This document shows positions 28,544-38,310 of a DNA stretch of 64,000 bases, piece by piece (position 1 is the first letter of the stretch; each line of letters starts with the position of its first letter). The notes beneath the pieces are model-generated. The model did not search any database, had not been told where the DNA came from, and saw only the letters and a list, made by a program, of their open reading frames with translations. The stretch is from assembly GCF_013694095.1 (NCBI RefSeq), contig NZ_JACEFB010000008.1, positions 1 to 64,000 of the forward strand, written 5' to 3'. The DNA comes from Thermogemmata fonticola (lineage in GTDB: Bacteria > Planctomycetota > Planctomycetia > Gemmatales > Gemmataceae). The position numbers and the translations under genes are program-made.

Positions 28544-29479
28544 TCACGTAGCATAGACCCATTTTCCCAGCCAGACAGCGGGGAGCAACAGAAAAAGAAG
28601 AATCAAGCCAGGTAACCCTACAAAGGCGACGGCCAGGACGGCGTCCAATAGGATTAGGCCGCGCAGGCAGCGGGTGACCGCCGCTTGCACAATCGGGGGC
28701 TGGGGTTGACGTATTGCCGTCACCAGAGCATCCCCCAGATACACGCCGAAAGCTGCCAGCAAATAAGGGAACAAGACACTGCCGCTCTGTTCCGGAAGGC
28801 GGGCACGCAGGGTCAAAGCCAGTAGCAGTGCTCCCACGATGAGGGCCGCCGCAACCCGCAGTTGTCCCGGCTCGCTCCGCCCCTCCTCCCGCCGTGCAAG
28901 CCAGGTCACGCCCACGATGTAGAGGCCGACCACCGCCGCCAGATGCAAGCGCCACACCCAGGGCAAGGCGTCGCCGGGAATTAAGGAGACTCCCAGGAGG
29001 ACATTCCCAAAACGGCATCCCCCCATCAGCCACGGCCCAATCCAGGTGGCTTTCCACACTCCGTCATACAGCATGATGAGCATAGCCAGAAACGTGGCTA
29101 TCCAGCCCGGATGCTCGAATCCCACCTCCAGGCTCAGTCCCTCTCCGGCAGCCACTCCCCAGGCGGCGGCGATTCCCGCGATCAACAAGCCGCTGCCGAG
29201 CAGAATGGCAGCACGTGTCGACACACGCCGGGAGGGCAAAGGCCGCTGGGGGCGGGTGCGGGCATCCTCGTGGCGATCGAAGATGTCATTCCAGACCATG
29301 CCAGCCAGGTACAGGCTTCCCGAAGCGACAAACAGGCCAGCCCAGGCCAGCCAGGATCGCTCCGTATCTGCCGCCAAAGCCTCAAAGACCATCACCCCCA
29401 AGGCGATATCCGCGAAGGCCGTAAAAACATTGGGAAGCCGCAACAGTTGAGCATACGCCAGCCAACAGGAGCGTGTCAT
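28544..29479 (-). CDS. UbiA-family prenyltransferase (EboC-like)
   Basis: A 311-residue membrane protein with about eight to nine helices. The prenyl-diphosphate/Mg binding motif NDIFDRHED lies near residue 64, followed by RPQRPLPSRRVS as in UbiA proteins. The second region, YDGVWKATWIGPWLMGGCR, resembles EboC-type members more than ubiquinone or heme O enzymes. The acceptor substrate is not known. Its ATG overlaps the stop of the DUF58 gene upstream by an ATGA junction, so the two are translationally coupled. It may make a prenylated lipid used in the envelope (inference). Confidence 0.85.
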   Translation of the reverse strand: MTRSCWLAYAQLLRLPNVFTAFADIALGVMVFEALAADTERSWLAWAGLFVASGSLYLAGMVWNDIFDRHEDARTRPQRPLPSRRVSTRAAILLGSGLLIAGIAAAWGVAAGEGLSLEVGFEHPGWIATFLAMLIMLYDGVWKATWIGPWLMGGCRFGNVLLGVSLIPGDALPWVWRLHLAAVVGLYIVGVTWLARREEGRSEPGQLRVAAALIVGALLLALTLRARLPEQSGSVLFPYLLAAFGVYLGDALVTAIRQPQPPIVQAAVTRCLRGLILLDAVLAVAFVGLPGLILLFLLLPAVWLGKWVYAT

Positions 29480-30840
29480 GCTATTGGTATATCGAGGGCG
29501 TAAGGGGCGGGACCGCTGTCTGCTCCCACAAATTGTCCCCCTCGGATCACATCGGCTTCGGACGTGATAACCCGGACATCATGGATTCCCTCGGCGGTCA
29601 GGCGGCCATACGCCTCCCACACATGGACTTCCTCCGGCAAAATCAGCAGCACACTGACGGCGAATCCCAAACGGCGGAGCAGACCCAAAGCGACCGACGC
29701 TTCCACGGGGACTAGGGGCAGAATGGCCAAGATGGTCGCATCACGGGGCAGGCGAGGTGCCATCAAGGACACCATCGCTCCGAAGGTTAGGCCATCATTC
29801 AACTCCAGGCGTGCCAGGGTTTCCCGCACTTGGATCAACTGATCGACTCCCCGCCGCGTCTCCACGACCACAGGGCGCAGCCGCAGTTCCGCTTGCCCTA
29901 AAGCGTAGCGCTGATGCAGCCGATCCCGGTCCTGCTCCACCGCCGTTGGGCTGGCCGCCTGCTGGCTTTCTTCGCGAATCCGGGCCGCGGCATCCCGACC
30001 GTTGCTGACCAAACCCAGGGGCTGTTTCTGCAAGGACAAGGCATAGGCCAGGCTCGCCGCCGTGGTGATCGCCAACTCGGAGCGATATGGCTCGCTGCGC
30101 GCGGGATAACTCCCTCGGTGAAAATCTAGCAGCAGTGTTGCTCCCGCCAGGCTGGTCGGTTCATACACCCGGCAGTGCAACTGTCCCATCCGGGCCGTCA
30201 CCTTCCAGTGCACCCGTGACAAGGGGTCACCCGTCTGATACTCGCGCACACCGGCAGTGCGGGTGGGGTCCTCGAAGAGGCGGTGATGCAGTCGAATTTC
30301 CCCGATGGGCCGGCGGGAAATGAAATCGTAGCGTTGGATAGGTAACATCCGCGGCAGCACCAGGATGTACACAGGCTGGCCCACCACCCGGAAGCGGCGA
30401 TGCAAGCCGAACACGTCCCCGCTTTCCAGAAGCGTCGGGCCGATCGGATAGTAGCCGCGCCGCAAAAAAGTGATGCGGTAACGGAGGGTTCGTTCCTGTC
30501 CCGGTCCCAGGCTCACGACCTGCAAGCGGCTCCCCTTCACTTGGACGGCGGGGGGGCGCTGCCGCCAAAACTCCTCCGGCACGAAATCTTCCACCAACAC
30601 CCACAGAATGGGCCAGTACCCGGCGTTGCGCACGTGCACGGTGACTTCGAGGGAGTCCCCGACCTCCCGCGGCTCCACTTCACACTGCCGCACAGCTGCC
30701 AAGTCCTCGATCCAGCGGCGGGACAACCAGCGGGACAGCACGTAACTGCCCAGGACCACATAGCCCGCAAAGGCCGCCAAACCGGCCTGGAGGACCAACG
30801 CCAGCCCCACCAACAGCACCAAAATCAGCACCCACCGCAT
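29476..30840 (-). CDS. membrane-anchored DUF58 protein
   Basis: A 454-residue DUF58 protein with an N-terminal hairpin of two hydrophobic helices (about residues 2-38). A beta-sandwich segment follows (about 45-130), then the DUF58 core: REYQTGDPLSRVHWKVTARM (about 203-222) and a vWA-like strand LLLDFHRGS in which the MIDAS motif is not conserved. It is the longer, membrane-bound type, unlike the soluble DUF58 at 3954-4898. A MoxR gene lies upstream on the same strand but a sulfatase gene intervenes. It overlaps the UbiA-like gene by 4 bp. Confidence 0.88.
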   Translation of the reverse strand: MRWVLILVLLVGLALVLQAGLAAFAGYVVLGSYVLSRWLSRRWIEDLAAVRQCEVEPREVGDSLEVTVHVRNAGYWPILWVLVEDFVPEEFWRQRPPAVQVKGSRLQVVSLGPGQERTLRYRITFLRRGYYPIGPTLLESGDVFGLHRRFRVVGQPVYILVLPRMLPIQRYDFISRRPIGEIRLHHRLFEDPTRTAGVREYQTGDPLSRVHWKVTARMGQLHCRVYEPTSLAGATLLLDFHRGSYPARSEPYRSELAITTAASLAYALSLQKQPLGLVSNGRDAAARIREESQQAASPTAVEQDRDRLHQRYALGQAELRLRPVVVETRRGVDQLIQVRETLARLELNDGLTFGAMVSLMAPRLPRDATILAILPLVPVEASVALGLLRRLGFAVSVLLILPEEVHVWEAYGRLTAEGIHDVRVITSEADVIRGGQFVGADSGPAPYALDIPIA

Positions 30841-30915
30841 GGGCAGTACTCATCCTCCGCATCACGGGTATCCGGCCGCGAATGATTCTCTCCTCATCTT
30901 TCCCCTCGTTCTTCG

Positions 30916-32343
30916 CTACCTCTTCGGCGTATCGATGGCGGGCAAGGGGAAATCGGGATGGGGTGTATGCTGCTCTTGCATCAAGCGCTCCAGCCGTGCC
31001 GCCACTTCCGGATGTTGGGCAGCCAGATCATGCTTTTCCCCTTCATCCTGTCCCAAATGGTACAACTCGGTCTTGATTATCCCGCGGGCCAAGTTCTGCC
31101 GGACGGCCTTCCACTCGCCGGCAATAATCGCCTGCTGGCCGCCGTAACCCGGAAACTCCCAGTAGAGGAACTGGTGCAATTCCTGCTTTCCCTTCCCGCA
31201 GAGTGTTGGCCAGAAACTGATGCCATCGATGGGATGGCGGACTTCAATACCGGCCGCCTCGCAGATCGTCGGCAATATGTCAGGGAAGTAAAAGCGATGG
31301 CGGCAAACCGATCCCGCGGGAATCACGCCCGGCCAGGAAGCAATGAAGGGAACCCGGATACCGCCTTCGTAAAGGCTCCCTTTCAGACCCCGTAGAGGTC
31401 CGGCGGATTGGAAGAAGACGGAATCCGCCCCGCCCACATTGTGCGTCGGTCCATTGTCACTGGTGAACAGAACGAGGGTCTTCTTTTCCAGTCCCAACTC
31501 CCGCAGTTTGGCCACAATCCGCCCGACACTCCGATCCATTCGGGTGACCATCGCGGCGTATCCAGCACGCGGCGTGGGATGGGGCAGATATCCCTTACCC
31601 CCCGTATAAGGCGGGTCTTCCCCCAGCTTGCCGCGATACTCCTTAAGGGAATCCTCTGGGACCTGAATCGCTACATGAGGCACGATAAACGGCAGATACA
31701 GAAAGAAGGGGCGATCTTTGTTCCGCTCCAGAAAGGCCAACGCCTCCGCCTCGAAGAGGTCCTGCGTGTATTGCCGTCCTGTCTTCCCGTCATTCCCTGG
31801 TAAATCCACCCGCTGGCCGTTGCGATACACGTAGGTGGGGTAATGACTATGGGCATGGGCTTGGCAGTTGTAACCGAAGAAATAGTCGAAACCTTGCTTG
31901 AGGGGACTGCCCGTGGTGTCCCAGTTGCCTAATCCCCACTTGCCCATTGCCGCCGTGACGTAACCCTTGCTCTTGAGCAATTCGGCCAGGGTCACGTCCT
32001 CCGCTCGCAAAGGGAACTGGCCTTCCTGCCCTTTGCGGTACTGCCGATTGTCGCGCACGGTAGCATGCCCCATGTGCCGCCCGGTCATCAAAGCACAGCG
32101 GGAAGGAGCGCAGACAGCACTCCCGGCATAAAAATGCGTCCACTTCATGCCCTGGGCTGCCAGTTGATCGATGTGCGGCGTCCTGATCTTCGTCTGGCCG
32201 TAACAGCCCAGCTCATAGCACCCCAGATCGTCTGCCACAATGAGCACAATGTTGGGCAACACTTCCTGGGCCTGGGCGGGGGACACTGCCCATTCCCCTA
32301 TCACTGCCAGCAGCAGCACGCCATTGGCGATTCCGTATCTCAT
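30916..32343 (-). CDS. exported type I sulfatase
   Basis: A 475-residue sulfatase with a signal peptide (MRYGIANGVLLLAVIGEWAV, cleaved after AQA). The metal-binding start is LIVADDLG (about 33-40), and the signature CAPSRCALMTGRH (about 77-89) holds the Cys that is converted to formylglycine. TSDNGPTHN (about 294) supplies further metal ligands. Planctomycetes encode many such enzymes to desulfate polysaccharides. Its position between moxR and DUF58 genes is unusual. Start ATG at 32343 with AAGGAG 6 nt upstream. The 210 bp upstream, before the MoxR stop, hold no gene. No sulfatase-maturing enzyme lies in the window. Confidence 0.93.
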   Translation of the reverse strand: MRYGIANGVLLLAVIGEWAVSPAQAQEVLPNIVLIVADDLGCYELGCYGQTKIRTPHIDQLAAQGMKWTHFYAGSAVCAPSRCALMTGRHMGHATVRDNRQYRKGQEGQFPLRAEDVTLAELLKSKGYVTAAMGKWGLGNWDTTGSPLKQGFDYFFGYNCQAHAHSHYPTYVYRNGQRVDLPGNDGKTGRQYTQDLFEAEALAFLERNKDRPFFLYLPFIVPHVAIQVPEDSLKEYRGKLGEDPPYTGGKGYLPHPTPRAGYAAMVTRMDRSVGRIVAKLRELGLEKKTLVLFTSDNGPTHNVGGADSVFFQSAGPLRGLKGSLYEGGIRVPFIASWPGVIPAGSVCRHRFYFPDILPTICEAAGIEVRHPIDGISFWPTLCGKGKQELHQFLYWEFPGYGGQQAIIAGEWKAVRQNLARGIIKTELYHLGQDEGEKHDLAAQHPEVAARLERLMQEQHTPHPDFPLPAIDTPKR

Positions 32344-32553
32344 CGCTTTCTCCTTGCACGTGCAGGTTAGGTTCTAGACACATGGGACCGCCACGGCCGC
32401 CACGGAGTGGGTGCGGCAAGCATATCCGGCAGAGGAACATGGAATCTCGCGGCCTGGCCGGAAGGCCTGCCCCCACAGACCGCACCACCGCCACCTTGGC
32501 TGTATTTCCCTTCCGCTGCCTCTTCCTCCCGGATCATACCCTCCGTCCTCCTC

Positions 32554-33537
32554 TCAACGGGCGAAGTAGTCCTCCGCCAGAGCGCGCTGGCGATCCGTCA
32601 CAGGAACACGGACATCGGCGACCAACTCCTGTACCACCAGTTGGGGCGTCCGCTTGCGCAACCGGCTCTCCGGTTTGAGGATGAGGCGATGGGCCAGCAC
32701 GGGAATGGCGAGGCGCTTGACATCATCCGGCACGACAAAGTCGCGTTCCTGGATCGCGGCCAAGGCTTGAGCGGTCCGATAGAGCGCCAGCGTGGCCCGC
32801 GGACTGGCACCTAGCAGAACATCCTCATGTTCCCGGCTGGCATGGATGATGTCCAGAATATACCGGCGCACCTTCTCATCCACGTGCACGTCCCGCACGG
32901 CAGCTTGGGCGGCCAGAACCTCATCGGCTGTCGCCACGGGTTTGATCTCGTCGATCGGATGGCCTTTCTGAAGCCGCTGGAGCATCTGGCCTTCTTCTTC
33001 CAAAGTCGGATAACCCAGCGACAGCCGCACCAGGAAGCGGTCCAACTGAGCCTCCGGCAGGGGAAACGTTCCTTCCTGATCGATGGGGTTTTGCGTGGCG
33101 ATCACCAGAAAGGGAGGCTTGAGCAGATAGGTCTGGCCGTCCACACTCACGCGCCGCTCGGCCATCGCTTCTAACAGCGCCGACTGCGTTCGAGGCGTGG
33201 CTCGGTTGATCTCATCAGCCAGCAATGTCTGGGCGAAAATCGGACCAGGGCGAAACTCGAACTCGCCGCTTTTCTGATTGAAGATCGACACCCCCGTCAC
33301 ATCGCTCGGAAGCAAGTCCGGCGTGCATTGCAACCGCTTGAAGGTGCATCCCACGCTCCGCGCCAGGGCGCGGGCCAACATGGTCTTGGCCACACCGGGC
33401 ACATCTTCCAGCAAAATATGTCCCTCGCTCAAATATGCCGCCCAGGCTATCATCAGCACCGTGCGCTTGCCGATGATGACCTTCTCCATGTTCGCCAAAA
33501 CACGCTGCGTCAGCTCTGCCACCTCGTGGACCGTCAT
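32554..33537 (-). CDS. MoxR-family AAA+ ATPase (second copy)
   Basis: A 327-residue MoxR ATPase: Walker A EDVPGVAKT (about residue 40), Walker B LLADEINRATPRTQ (about 105), sensor IATQNPIDQEGTFPLPEAQL (about 148). An upstream in-frame start exists at 33588, but ATG at 33537 has a better site (GGGAGAAAGGG) and the family's usual N-terminus. It shares only the generic family motifs with the first copy (2773-3846), so the two define separate systems. Its likely partner is the DUF58 protein encoded two genes downstream. Confidence 0.92.
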   Translation of the reverse strand: MTVHEVAELTQRVLANMEKVIIGKRTVLMIAWAAYLSEGHILLEDVPGVAKTMLARALARSVGCTFKRLQCTPDLLPSDVTGVSIFNQKSGEFEFRPGPIFAQTLLADEINRATPRTQSALLEAMAERRVSVDGQTYLLKPPFLVIATQNPIDQEGTFPLPEAQLDRFLVRLSLGYPTLEEEGQMLQRLQKGHPIDEIKPVATADEVLAAQAAVRDVHVDEKVRRYILDIIHASREHEDVLLGASPRATLALYRTAQALAAIQERDFVVPDDVKRLAIPVLAHRLILKPESRLRKRTPQLVVQELVADVRVPVTDRQRALAEDYFAR

Positions 33538-33919
33538 CCCTTTCTCCCTTGCCCGATGTCCGACGCTTACCCTTGTCCTCTCCCCCAACCTTGGACGAGT
33601 TCGTTGCCGTTGATTCCCAGTCCCAACTCTGCCCTTATCTTACCACTCTTGCTCCTCAAAACCTGCCCGACTCGTAGAAATAGACCTTTGGGGACAACTT
33701 CGATAACCTCGGCCCCTTTCCCTCACGCGCGCTGGCAAGGGATGCCCCATGCCACCAGCCATTCGATCACGTGATTCATCCCCCCGCTGGATGCGATCAG
33801 CCGGGATTCGCCGGCTCACCTTTCTCCTAAAGGCCCCAGGGAACAGCCCCGCCGCAGGAACACCCCGTGCAAGCCGCAGAGAAATCGTGTATGTTGAATG
33901 TTAGGAGGATAAGAAAATT
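33538..33919. other. divergent intergenic region
   Basis: About 380 bp between the minus-strand MoxR gene and the plus-strand YdjY-like gene. No gene is seen. The plus-strand gene has a strong AGGAGG at 33903-33908. No clear -35/-10 pair was found. Confidence 0.4.
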
Positions 33920-34966
33920 ATGGAGCCATCTGCAACTCGGCCTACGCCGAAAGTCACTCGTCCTCACATTCCATCGGGGCACCCATCGATGCGTGGCTGG
34001 CGCAGTACATTTCTGATTGGGACATTGGCCGCGGGGTTATTGCTGGCCGCGTTGGCATTCCTCCGCACCACCCCCACCGATTCCTGGCCGTCGCCCCCTC
34101 CATCCGCTTCACTGGACGATGTACCCCGTGGCGATCCCCACGCACCCCCTGCCGATCCCCCACCCGTTTCTTCCTTCGTCAGGAACACTTCCTCGGATCA
34201 AAATTCCACGTCCTCCACCGAGGCTCTCGAGGTGGGATCAGCCGGTATGGAAACACCCACAGGAGCGACCCAAGAGGACAAGCCGGAACCCCTGCCCGAA
34301 TACCCCAAATTGAATCCTCAGAATACCCTCACGGCCTTGAATCCAGAGAAAACTCTCTTTGCCGAAATTGGCGTAGTCGATGGGAAGAAGAAAGTCATCC
34401 GGGTCGGCTTGGTATGCGAGGTTTGTCTGCGGGAAGGTCCTCTGGAAGTGTTTCTGTGCAAGAAGGGAACCAAGGAGCACGAAGGGATCGTCCGAGTCGA
34501 TGCGGATGCCCAATTCATCCATGCCGCTTTGGAGGCGGCGGGAGCCAAACCTGGTAAACCCACGCAATTTGTCAATCCGACCACCGAGCAGCCAGAATAC
34601 AAGCCGGCCACGGGTGACAAGATCAAAGTCCTCGTCCACTACCGCCACCGCGGTCAGACACGCACCCATCCCGCCCAGGAGTGGATCTGGGACCGTAACA
34701 AAAAGATGGTTCTTCCCCACGATTGGGTCTTCGCAGGCAGCGTCACCATCGTGGACCCGGATACGGGCCGGAAATTCTACGGTGCCAACAGCGGCGACAT
34801 CATCAGCATCTCGAACTTCCCCTATTCCCTTCTGGAAATCCCCGCGGAAATCTCCAAGGACGATGCCAACCTCACCTACGAAGCCCGGACGGCTCAAATC
34901 CCTCCGCTGTGGTCCAAAGTCTGGGTCATCCTGCAACCCGCCTCAGCGGATAGCTCTGGCCGGTGA
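33920..34966 (+). CDS. membrane-anchored YdjY-like domain protein
   Basis: A 348-residue protein with one N-terminal anchor (about residues 30-50), a Ser/Pro/Thr-rich spacer (about 52-120) and a C-terminal domain (about 135-345). That domain resembles YdjY-type domains of planctomycete proteins: EVCLREGPLEVFLCKKGTKE, VDADAQFIHAALEAAGAKPG, and a conserved HPAQEWIWD followed by WVFAGS. The function of this domain is unknown. Start ATG with AGGAGG 11 nt upstream, one of the best ribosome binding sites in the window. It stands alone, divergent from the MoxR gene and convergent with the SulP gene. Confidence 0.78.
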   Translation: MEPSATRPTPKVTRPHIPSGHPSMRGWRSTFLIGTLAAGLLLAALAFLRTTPTDSWPSPPPSASLDDVPRGDPHAPPADPPPVSSFVRNTSSDQNSTSSTEALEVGSAGMETPTGATQEDKPEPLPEYPKLNPQNTLTALNPEKTLFAEIGVVDGKKKVIRVGLVCEVCLREGPLEVFLCKKGTKEHEGIVRVDADAQFIHAALEAAGAKPGKPTQFVNPTTEQPEYKPATGDKIKVLVHYRHRGQTRTHPAQEWIWDRNKKMVLPHDWVFAGSVTIVDPDTGRKFYGANSGDIISISNFPYSLLEIPAEISKDDANLTYEARTAQIPPLWSKVWVILQPASADSSGR

Positions 34967-35494
34967 TCAATTGCTAGTCCATTCCTTCCAAACGAATCTG
35001 GAAAAGGTGTGCTGAGCTTTTCCCCGCAACATTCCCCGAGCCTACAAACCTGCAAACGGTCGACTGATTGTGCCGGAAGAGAGGGAGAAGGGCCGTATTC
35101 GGATGCGATCCTGGCTGCAAAGCGCCAATGGCCAAGCGCCGGTAGGATTCATTCATCCCCCAGCGGAGGCATCATTTCCCGACGCATCATTCCCCCCGAT
35201 AACGGACGACGTTCCTAAATAGGGGATTAAGGGATTAGGAAAAAAGAATCGGTCTGCCGACAGCCTCTCCCCCCGCCGACAGACCGATTGCGGCTCTCGC
35301 CATTGGGGTATAGGCAGTTGCCGTGCCAATCCTTCCGATCCGCCGATTTTCTGCTAAGGGGGCGACAATTTCCTGGGAATCGTTGGGGTTTTCGAGTGGG
35401 GGAAGGAATGAGGCTACTCAGAGAGCCGCGAATTCCTTTGCTAGCATATTGAGCACGATTGCATTGAAAGAGTGCAATCCTGCCGCACATGGCA
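34967..35494. other. intergenic region between convergent genes
   Basis: About 530 bp without a convincing gene; short open frames here show no family features. It holds the terminator at 35238-35289 for the minus-strand SulP transcript. Confidence 0.45.
35238..35289 (-). terminator. intrinsic terminator of the SulP transcript
   Basis: On the minus strand a perfect 10-bp stem AATCGGTCTG / CAGACCGATT (35247-35256 with 35280-35289) with a 23-nt loop is followed directly by CTTTTTTCC. It lies about 205 nt after the SulP stop. The loop is long for an intrinsic terminator, and GCCGACAG occurs twice within it. Confidence 0.55.
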
Positions 35495-37165
35495 TCAATG
35501 GACCGATTTCACGGGCTGCACTCGGTTGGGTGTATTGCACTTGTCTGAGGAGTTCGCCTCACCCTGTGGGACGGCCAGAGCTGCGGATTCCGAACCCGAT
35601 CGGCTTTCCGTCTGGGAATTGCCGTTGGTTTCGCCCTCCTTCCGGAAGCGAGCGTGGAGCGAGTCCCAGTCTATGATGAGGCGTCCTCCCTGCTTTTCAT
35701 GTTGCTTGGCCCAGTTGACCAGAAGCTCGAAACAGGCGTGATCGATGTAGGTCAGATGTTTGAGATCCACATGCAGTTCCACATCGGGCCGGATGTTTTC
35801 CAGAACGGCGGCGAGTTTCGGCAAGCGGAGGAATGTCGCGGCCCCTTCCAGGCGGAGCCAGGCCCGTTGGTGCTCCGGCTGCTCGATCAGGTGAACCCCC
35901 AAATGACTGACCCGGTAGAGCAGTTGCAGCAGGGCCAGGCCAATTCCGGCCAAGATACCTGTGAGCAAGTCTACGACTATCACCGTTCCCAATGTGACTG
36001 CATAGGTCGCCACTTCCCCCTTACCGACCTCCCAGAGCGCACGGATGGCTTTGGGATTGAACAGTTTCCAGCCGGTATAAACGAGAATGGCGGCCAGACT
36101 GGCAATGGGAATGTGGCGCAAAACCTCCGGGAAGAACCAGGCAAAGATCAACAACCACAGGCCGTGCAGGATGGTGGAAAGTCGGGTTCGGGCGCCGGCG
36201 AGGATATTGGCTGTGGTGCGGACAATCACCCCTGTCATCGGCAAAGCACCGAGCAATCCACAGCAGATGTTTCCTACTCCTTGGGCCGCCAATTCCCGAT
36301 CGTAGCGGGTGCGAGGAGCATGTTGTTGCAAGGCGTCCGCAGCGGTGGCCGTCAGGAGGGACTCCGCACTGGCCACAAAGGCAAGGGCTACTCCCGCCAG
36401 GATAATGGACCCATCCAAAAGTTTGGGCCACAGATCCGGCGTCGGCAGTTGGATGGCATCCAATAGGTTGTCCGGCACACTGATAAACTTCACTGACAGG
36501 TTAAGGGCATTGACGACCAGACTGGCCAAAATCACCCCAACCAGCGGCGCAGGGAAGAATCGCAGCCGCCGGGGAGCCAAAACCGACCACGCCACCACCG
36601 AGAGAATGGTCAGGACCCCTGTGAGGGCCGCCGCCTGGTGCGGTCCTTCCGTCAGGCCTTTCCACACTGCCTCTGGAATCGTGTAGAGATTGATTATGCC
36701 TCCGAATTCGACGCCCGTGCCCGGCGGAGTGTCATCGACCATCACATGGAATTGGGCTGCAAAAATCAGCACGCCGATCCCGGCCAGCATCCCCTGAATC
36801 ACCGCCGGGACCACAGCCCGAAAAATCTGCCCCAAACCGAAGGCCCCGGCCAGGAGTTGCACCACCCCCGCGATCAAAACAATCACTCCCAACGTGGCAA
36901 AACCATAATCCGCGATGTATTGCCCGACGATCACCGCCAACCCTGCCGCCGGCCCGGAGACTTGCAAGGGACAACCCGCCAACAGGCCGACCAGGACGCC
37001 GCCGATGATGCCGGTGATAATACCCACCGCCGCTGCCCGGTCCTCCGGAACTCCTGAAGCAATGGCAATACCCATACACAGGGGCAGGGCCACAAGAAAC
37101 ACCACGATCGAGGCTAAAAAGTCAGCCCAGAGTGTGGACCAGCGCGATGCTCTTGTTGACACCAT
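35495..37165 (-). CDS. SulP-family anion transporter with STAS domain
   Basis: A 556-residue SulP/SLC26-type transporter: about 10-12 membrane helices (residues 12-425), with the typical N-terminal GLLAGCPLQVSGPAAGLAVI and the helix pair LALAFVASAESLLTATAADA. A cytoplasmic STAS domain (about 440-530) follows, with DLKHLTYIDHACFELLVNW. SulP proteins carry sulfate, bicarbonate or other anions. The gene lies 230 bp downstream of a beta-carbonic anhydrase on the same strand, which favours bicarbonate as substrate (inference). Start ATG at 37165 after GGAGAGGAACA. Confidence 0.92.
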   Translation of the reverse strand: MVSTRASRWSTLWADFLASIVVFLVALPLCMGIAIASGVPEDRAAAVGIITGIIGGVLVGLLAGCPLQVSGPAAGLAVIVGQYIADYGFATLGVIVLIAGVVQLLAGAFGLGQIFRAVVPAVIQGMLAGIGVLIFAAQFHVMVDDTPPGTGVEFGGIINLYTIPEAVWKGLTEGPHQAAALTGVLTILSVVAWSVLAPRRLRFFPAPLVGVILASLVVNALNLSVKFISVPDNLLDAIQLPTPDLWPKLLDGSIILAGVALAFVASAESLLTATAADALQQHAPRTRYDRELAAQGVGNICCGLLGALPMTGVIVRTTANILAGARTRLSTILHGLWLLIFAWFFPEVLRHIPIASLAAILVYTGWKLFNPKAIRALWEVGKGEVATYAVTLGTVIVVDLLTGILAGIGLALLQLLYRVSHLGVHLIEQPEHQRAWLRLEGAATFLRLPKLAAVLENIRPDVELHVDLKHLTYIDHACFELLVNWAKQHEKQGGRLIIDWDSLHARFRKEGETNGNSQTESRSGSESAALAVPQGEANSSDKCNTPNRVQPVKSVH

Positions 37166-37395
37166 TGTTCCTCTCCATCGATCAATGTTGGGGGGTATCT
37201 CCGCAACTCAGGCACTCAAACCATTCCTTGGCGAATACGTGTTCGCAGTCACGTGTTCGCCTGCTCAAGCCGGACGCGTTCTCAACGGCCCGAATCGTCC
37301 CATGCCGATCCTGCGGGGTAATATCCCTCTCGCATTCCGGCACCCCTTGCGGACGAGCCGAAGGCGGTTACACACTCTCCACGGCGGAATCCCGT

Positions 37396-38097
37396 TTACA
37401 GGTCCACACACGCGTGGCGTACTCCTTGAGGCGAGGCAAGGGGCGGTTCGTGGGACCATCCCGATGTGGCTTCGCGGTCCCTTCGCAGGAGTTCGAACTG
37501 ACCAGACGAGGAGTCATAGGCGAAGACCTCGCCGGTCTCCATTTTGTACACCCAGGCGTGGAGGGTCAGTTGCTGCGAGGCGAGAGCGGCAGCGACGGCG
37601 GGATGAGTGCGCAAATGCTCCAGTTGCACGAGCACGTTCTCTTGGACCACCACGCGCCGCTGCTTATCAGGAGGAAGATGCTGATAACACGTGCGGACAA
37701 TGCTCGCGGATGCCTGAGCGTACCCTAACCATTGGCGCACACTCGGCAGTTCCGCCGTCATCTCGATATCCATGACAGCATTCATGGCGCCACAATTCGT
37801 ATGCCCGCACACCACGATGTGGGGAATCTTCAAAACCTTCAGGCCATACTCCACCGTGGCAGCCACACCGCATGACGTTCCCGGCACATAGGGCGGGATG
37901 ATATTGCCCGCATTACGGATCACGAACAGATCGCCGGGGTCCGTTTGGCATATGAGGTCCGGCACCACGCGCGAGTCCGAGCAGGTGATGAACAGCGCTT
38001 GGGGAGCTTGCCCCTCCGCCAGCTTGCGGAAAAAGTCCTGCCGCGGAGCGAACACCATATCTTGGAAGCGGTGAATTCCCTGAATGAGTTTTTGCAT
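37396..38097 (-). CDS. beta-carbonic anhydrase
   Basis: A 233-residue beta-class carbonic anhydrase interconverting CO2 and bicarbonate. Zinc-site motifs are intact: CSDSR (Cys39, Asp41, Arg43) and HTNCGAM (His and Cys near 99-102), with GDLFVIRNAGNI between them. The C-terminal 25 or so residues are beyond the usual core. Start: a TTG at 38115 overlaps the ribosome binding site, while ATG at 38097 lies 10 nt after GGGAGGAG, so I chose the ATG. It precedes the SulP transporter and probably supplies or uses its bicarbonate. Confidence 0.93.
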   Translation of the reverse strand: MQKLIQGIHRFQDMVFAPRQDFFRKLAEGQAPQALFITCSDSRVVPDLICQTDPGDLFVIRNAGNIIPPYVPGTSCGVAATVEYGLKVLKIPHIVVCGHTNCGAMNAVMDIEMTAELPSVRQWLGYAQASASIVRTCYQHLPPDKQRRVVVQENVLVQLEHLRTHPAVAAALASQQLTLHAWVYKMETGEVFAYDSSSGQFELLRRDREATSGWSHEPPLASPQGVRHACVDL

Positions 38098-38310
38098 GTC
38101 AATGACTCCTCCCAACGTTTTGTCCGTATATCTTCCCAGCAGTCTCGCATCCCCGCCGCCTGTCCCTGGGGACAGAACGACACACTATATTCCGCCCATA
38201 TTCCCACTTCGTAACGGCGTCTAGCTGTTCCACGGGTTGTGGAAACCTCGCCCTCGCCCAAAATTAGGCCAGGGGTACACTTGGCGGGACAAAACTACTA
38301 GAAAGGGAGT

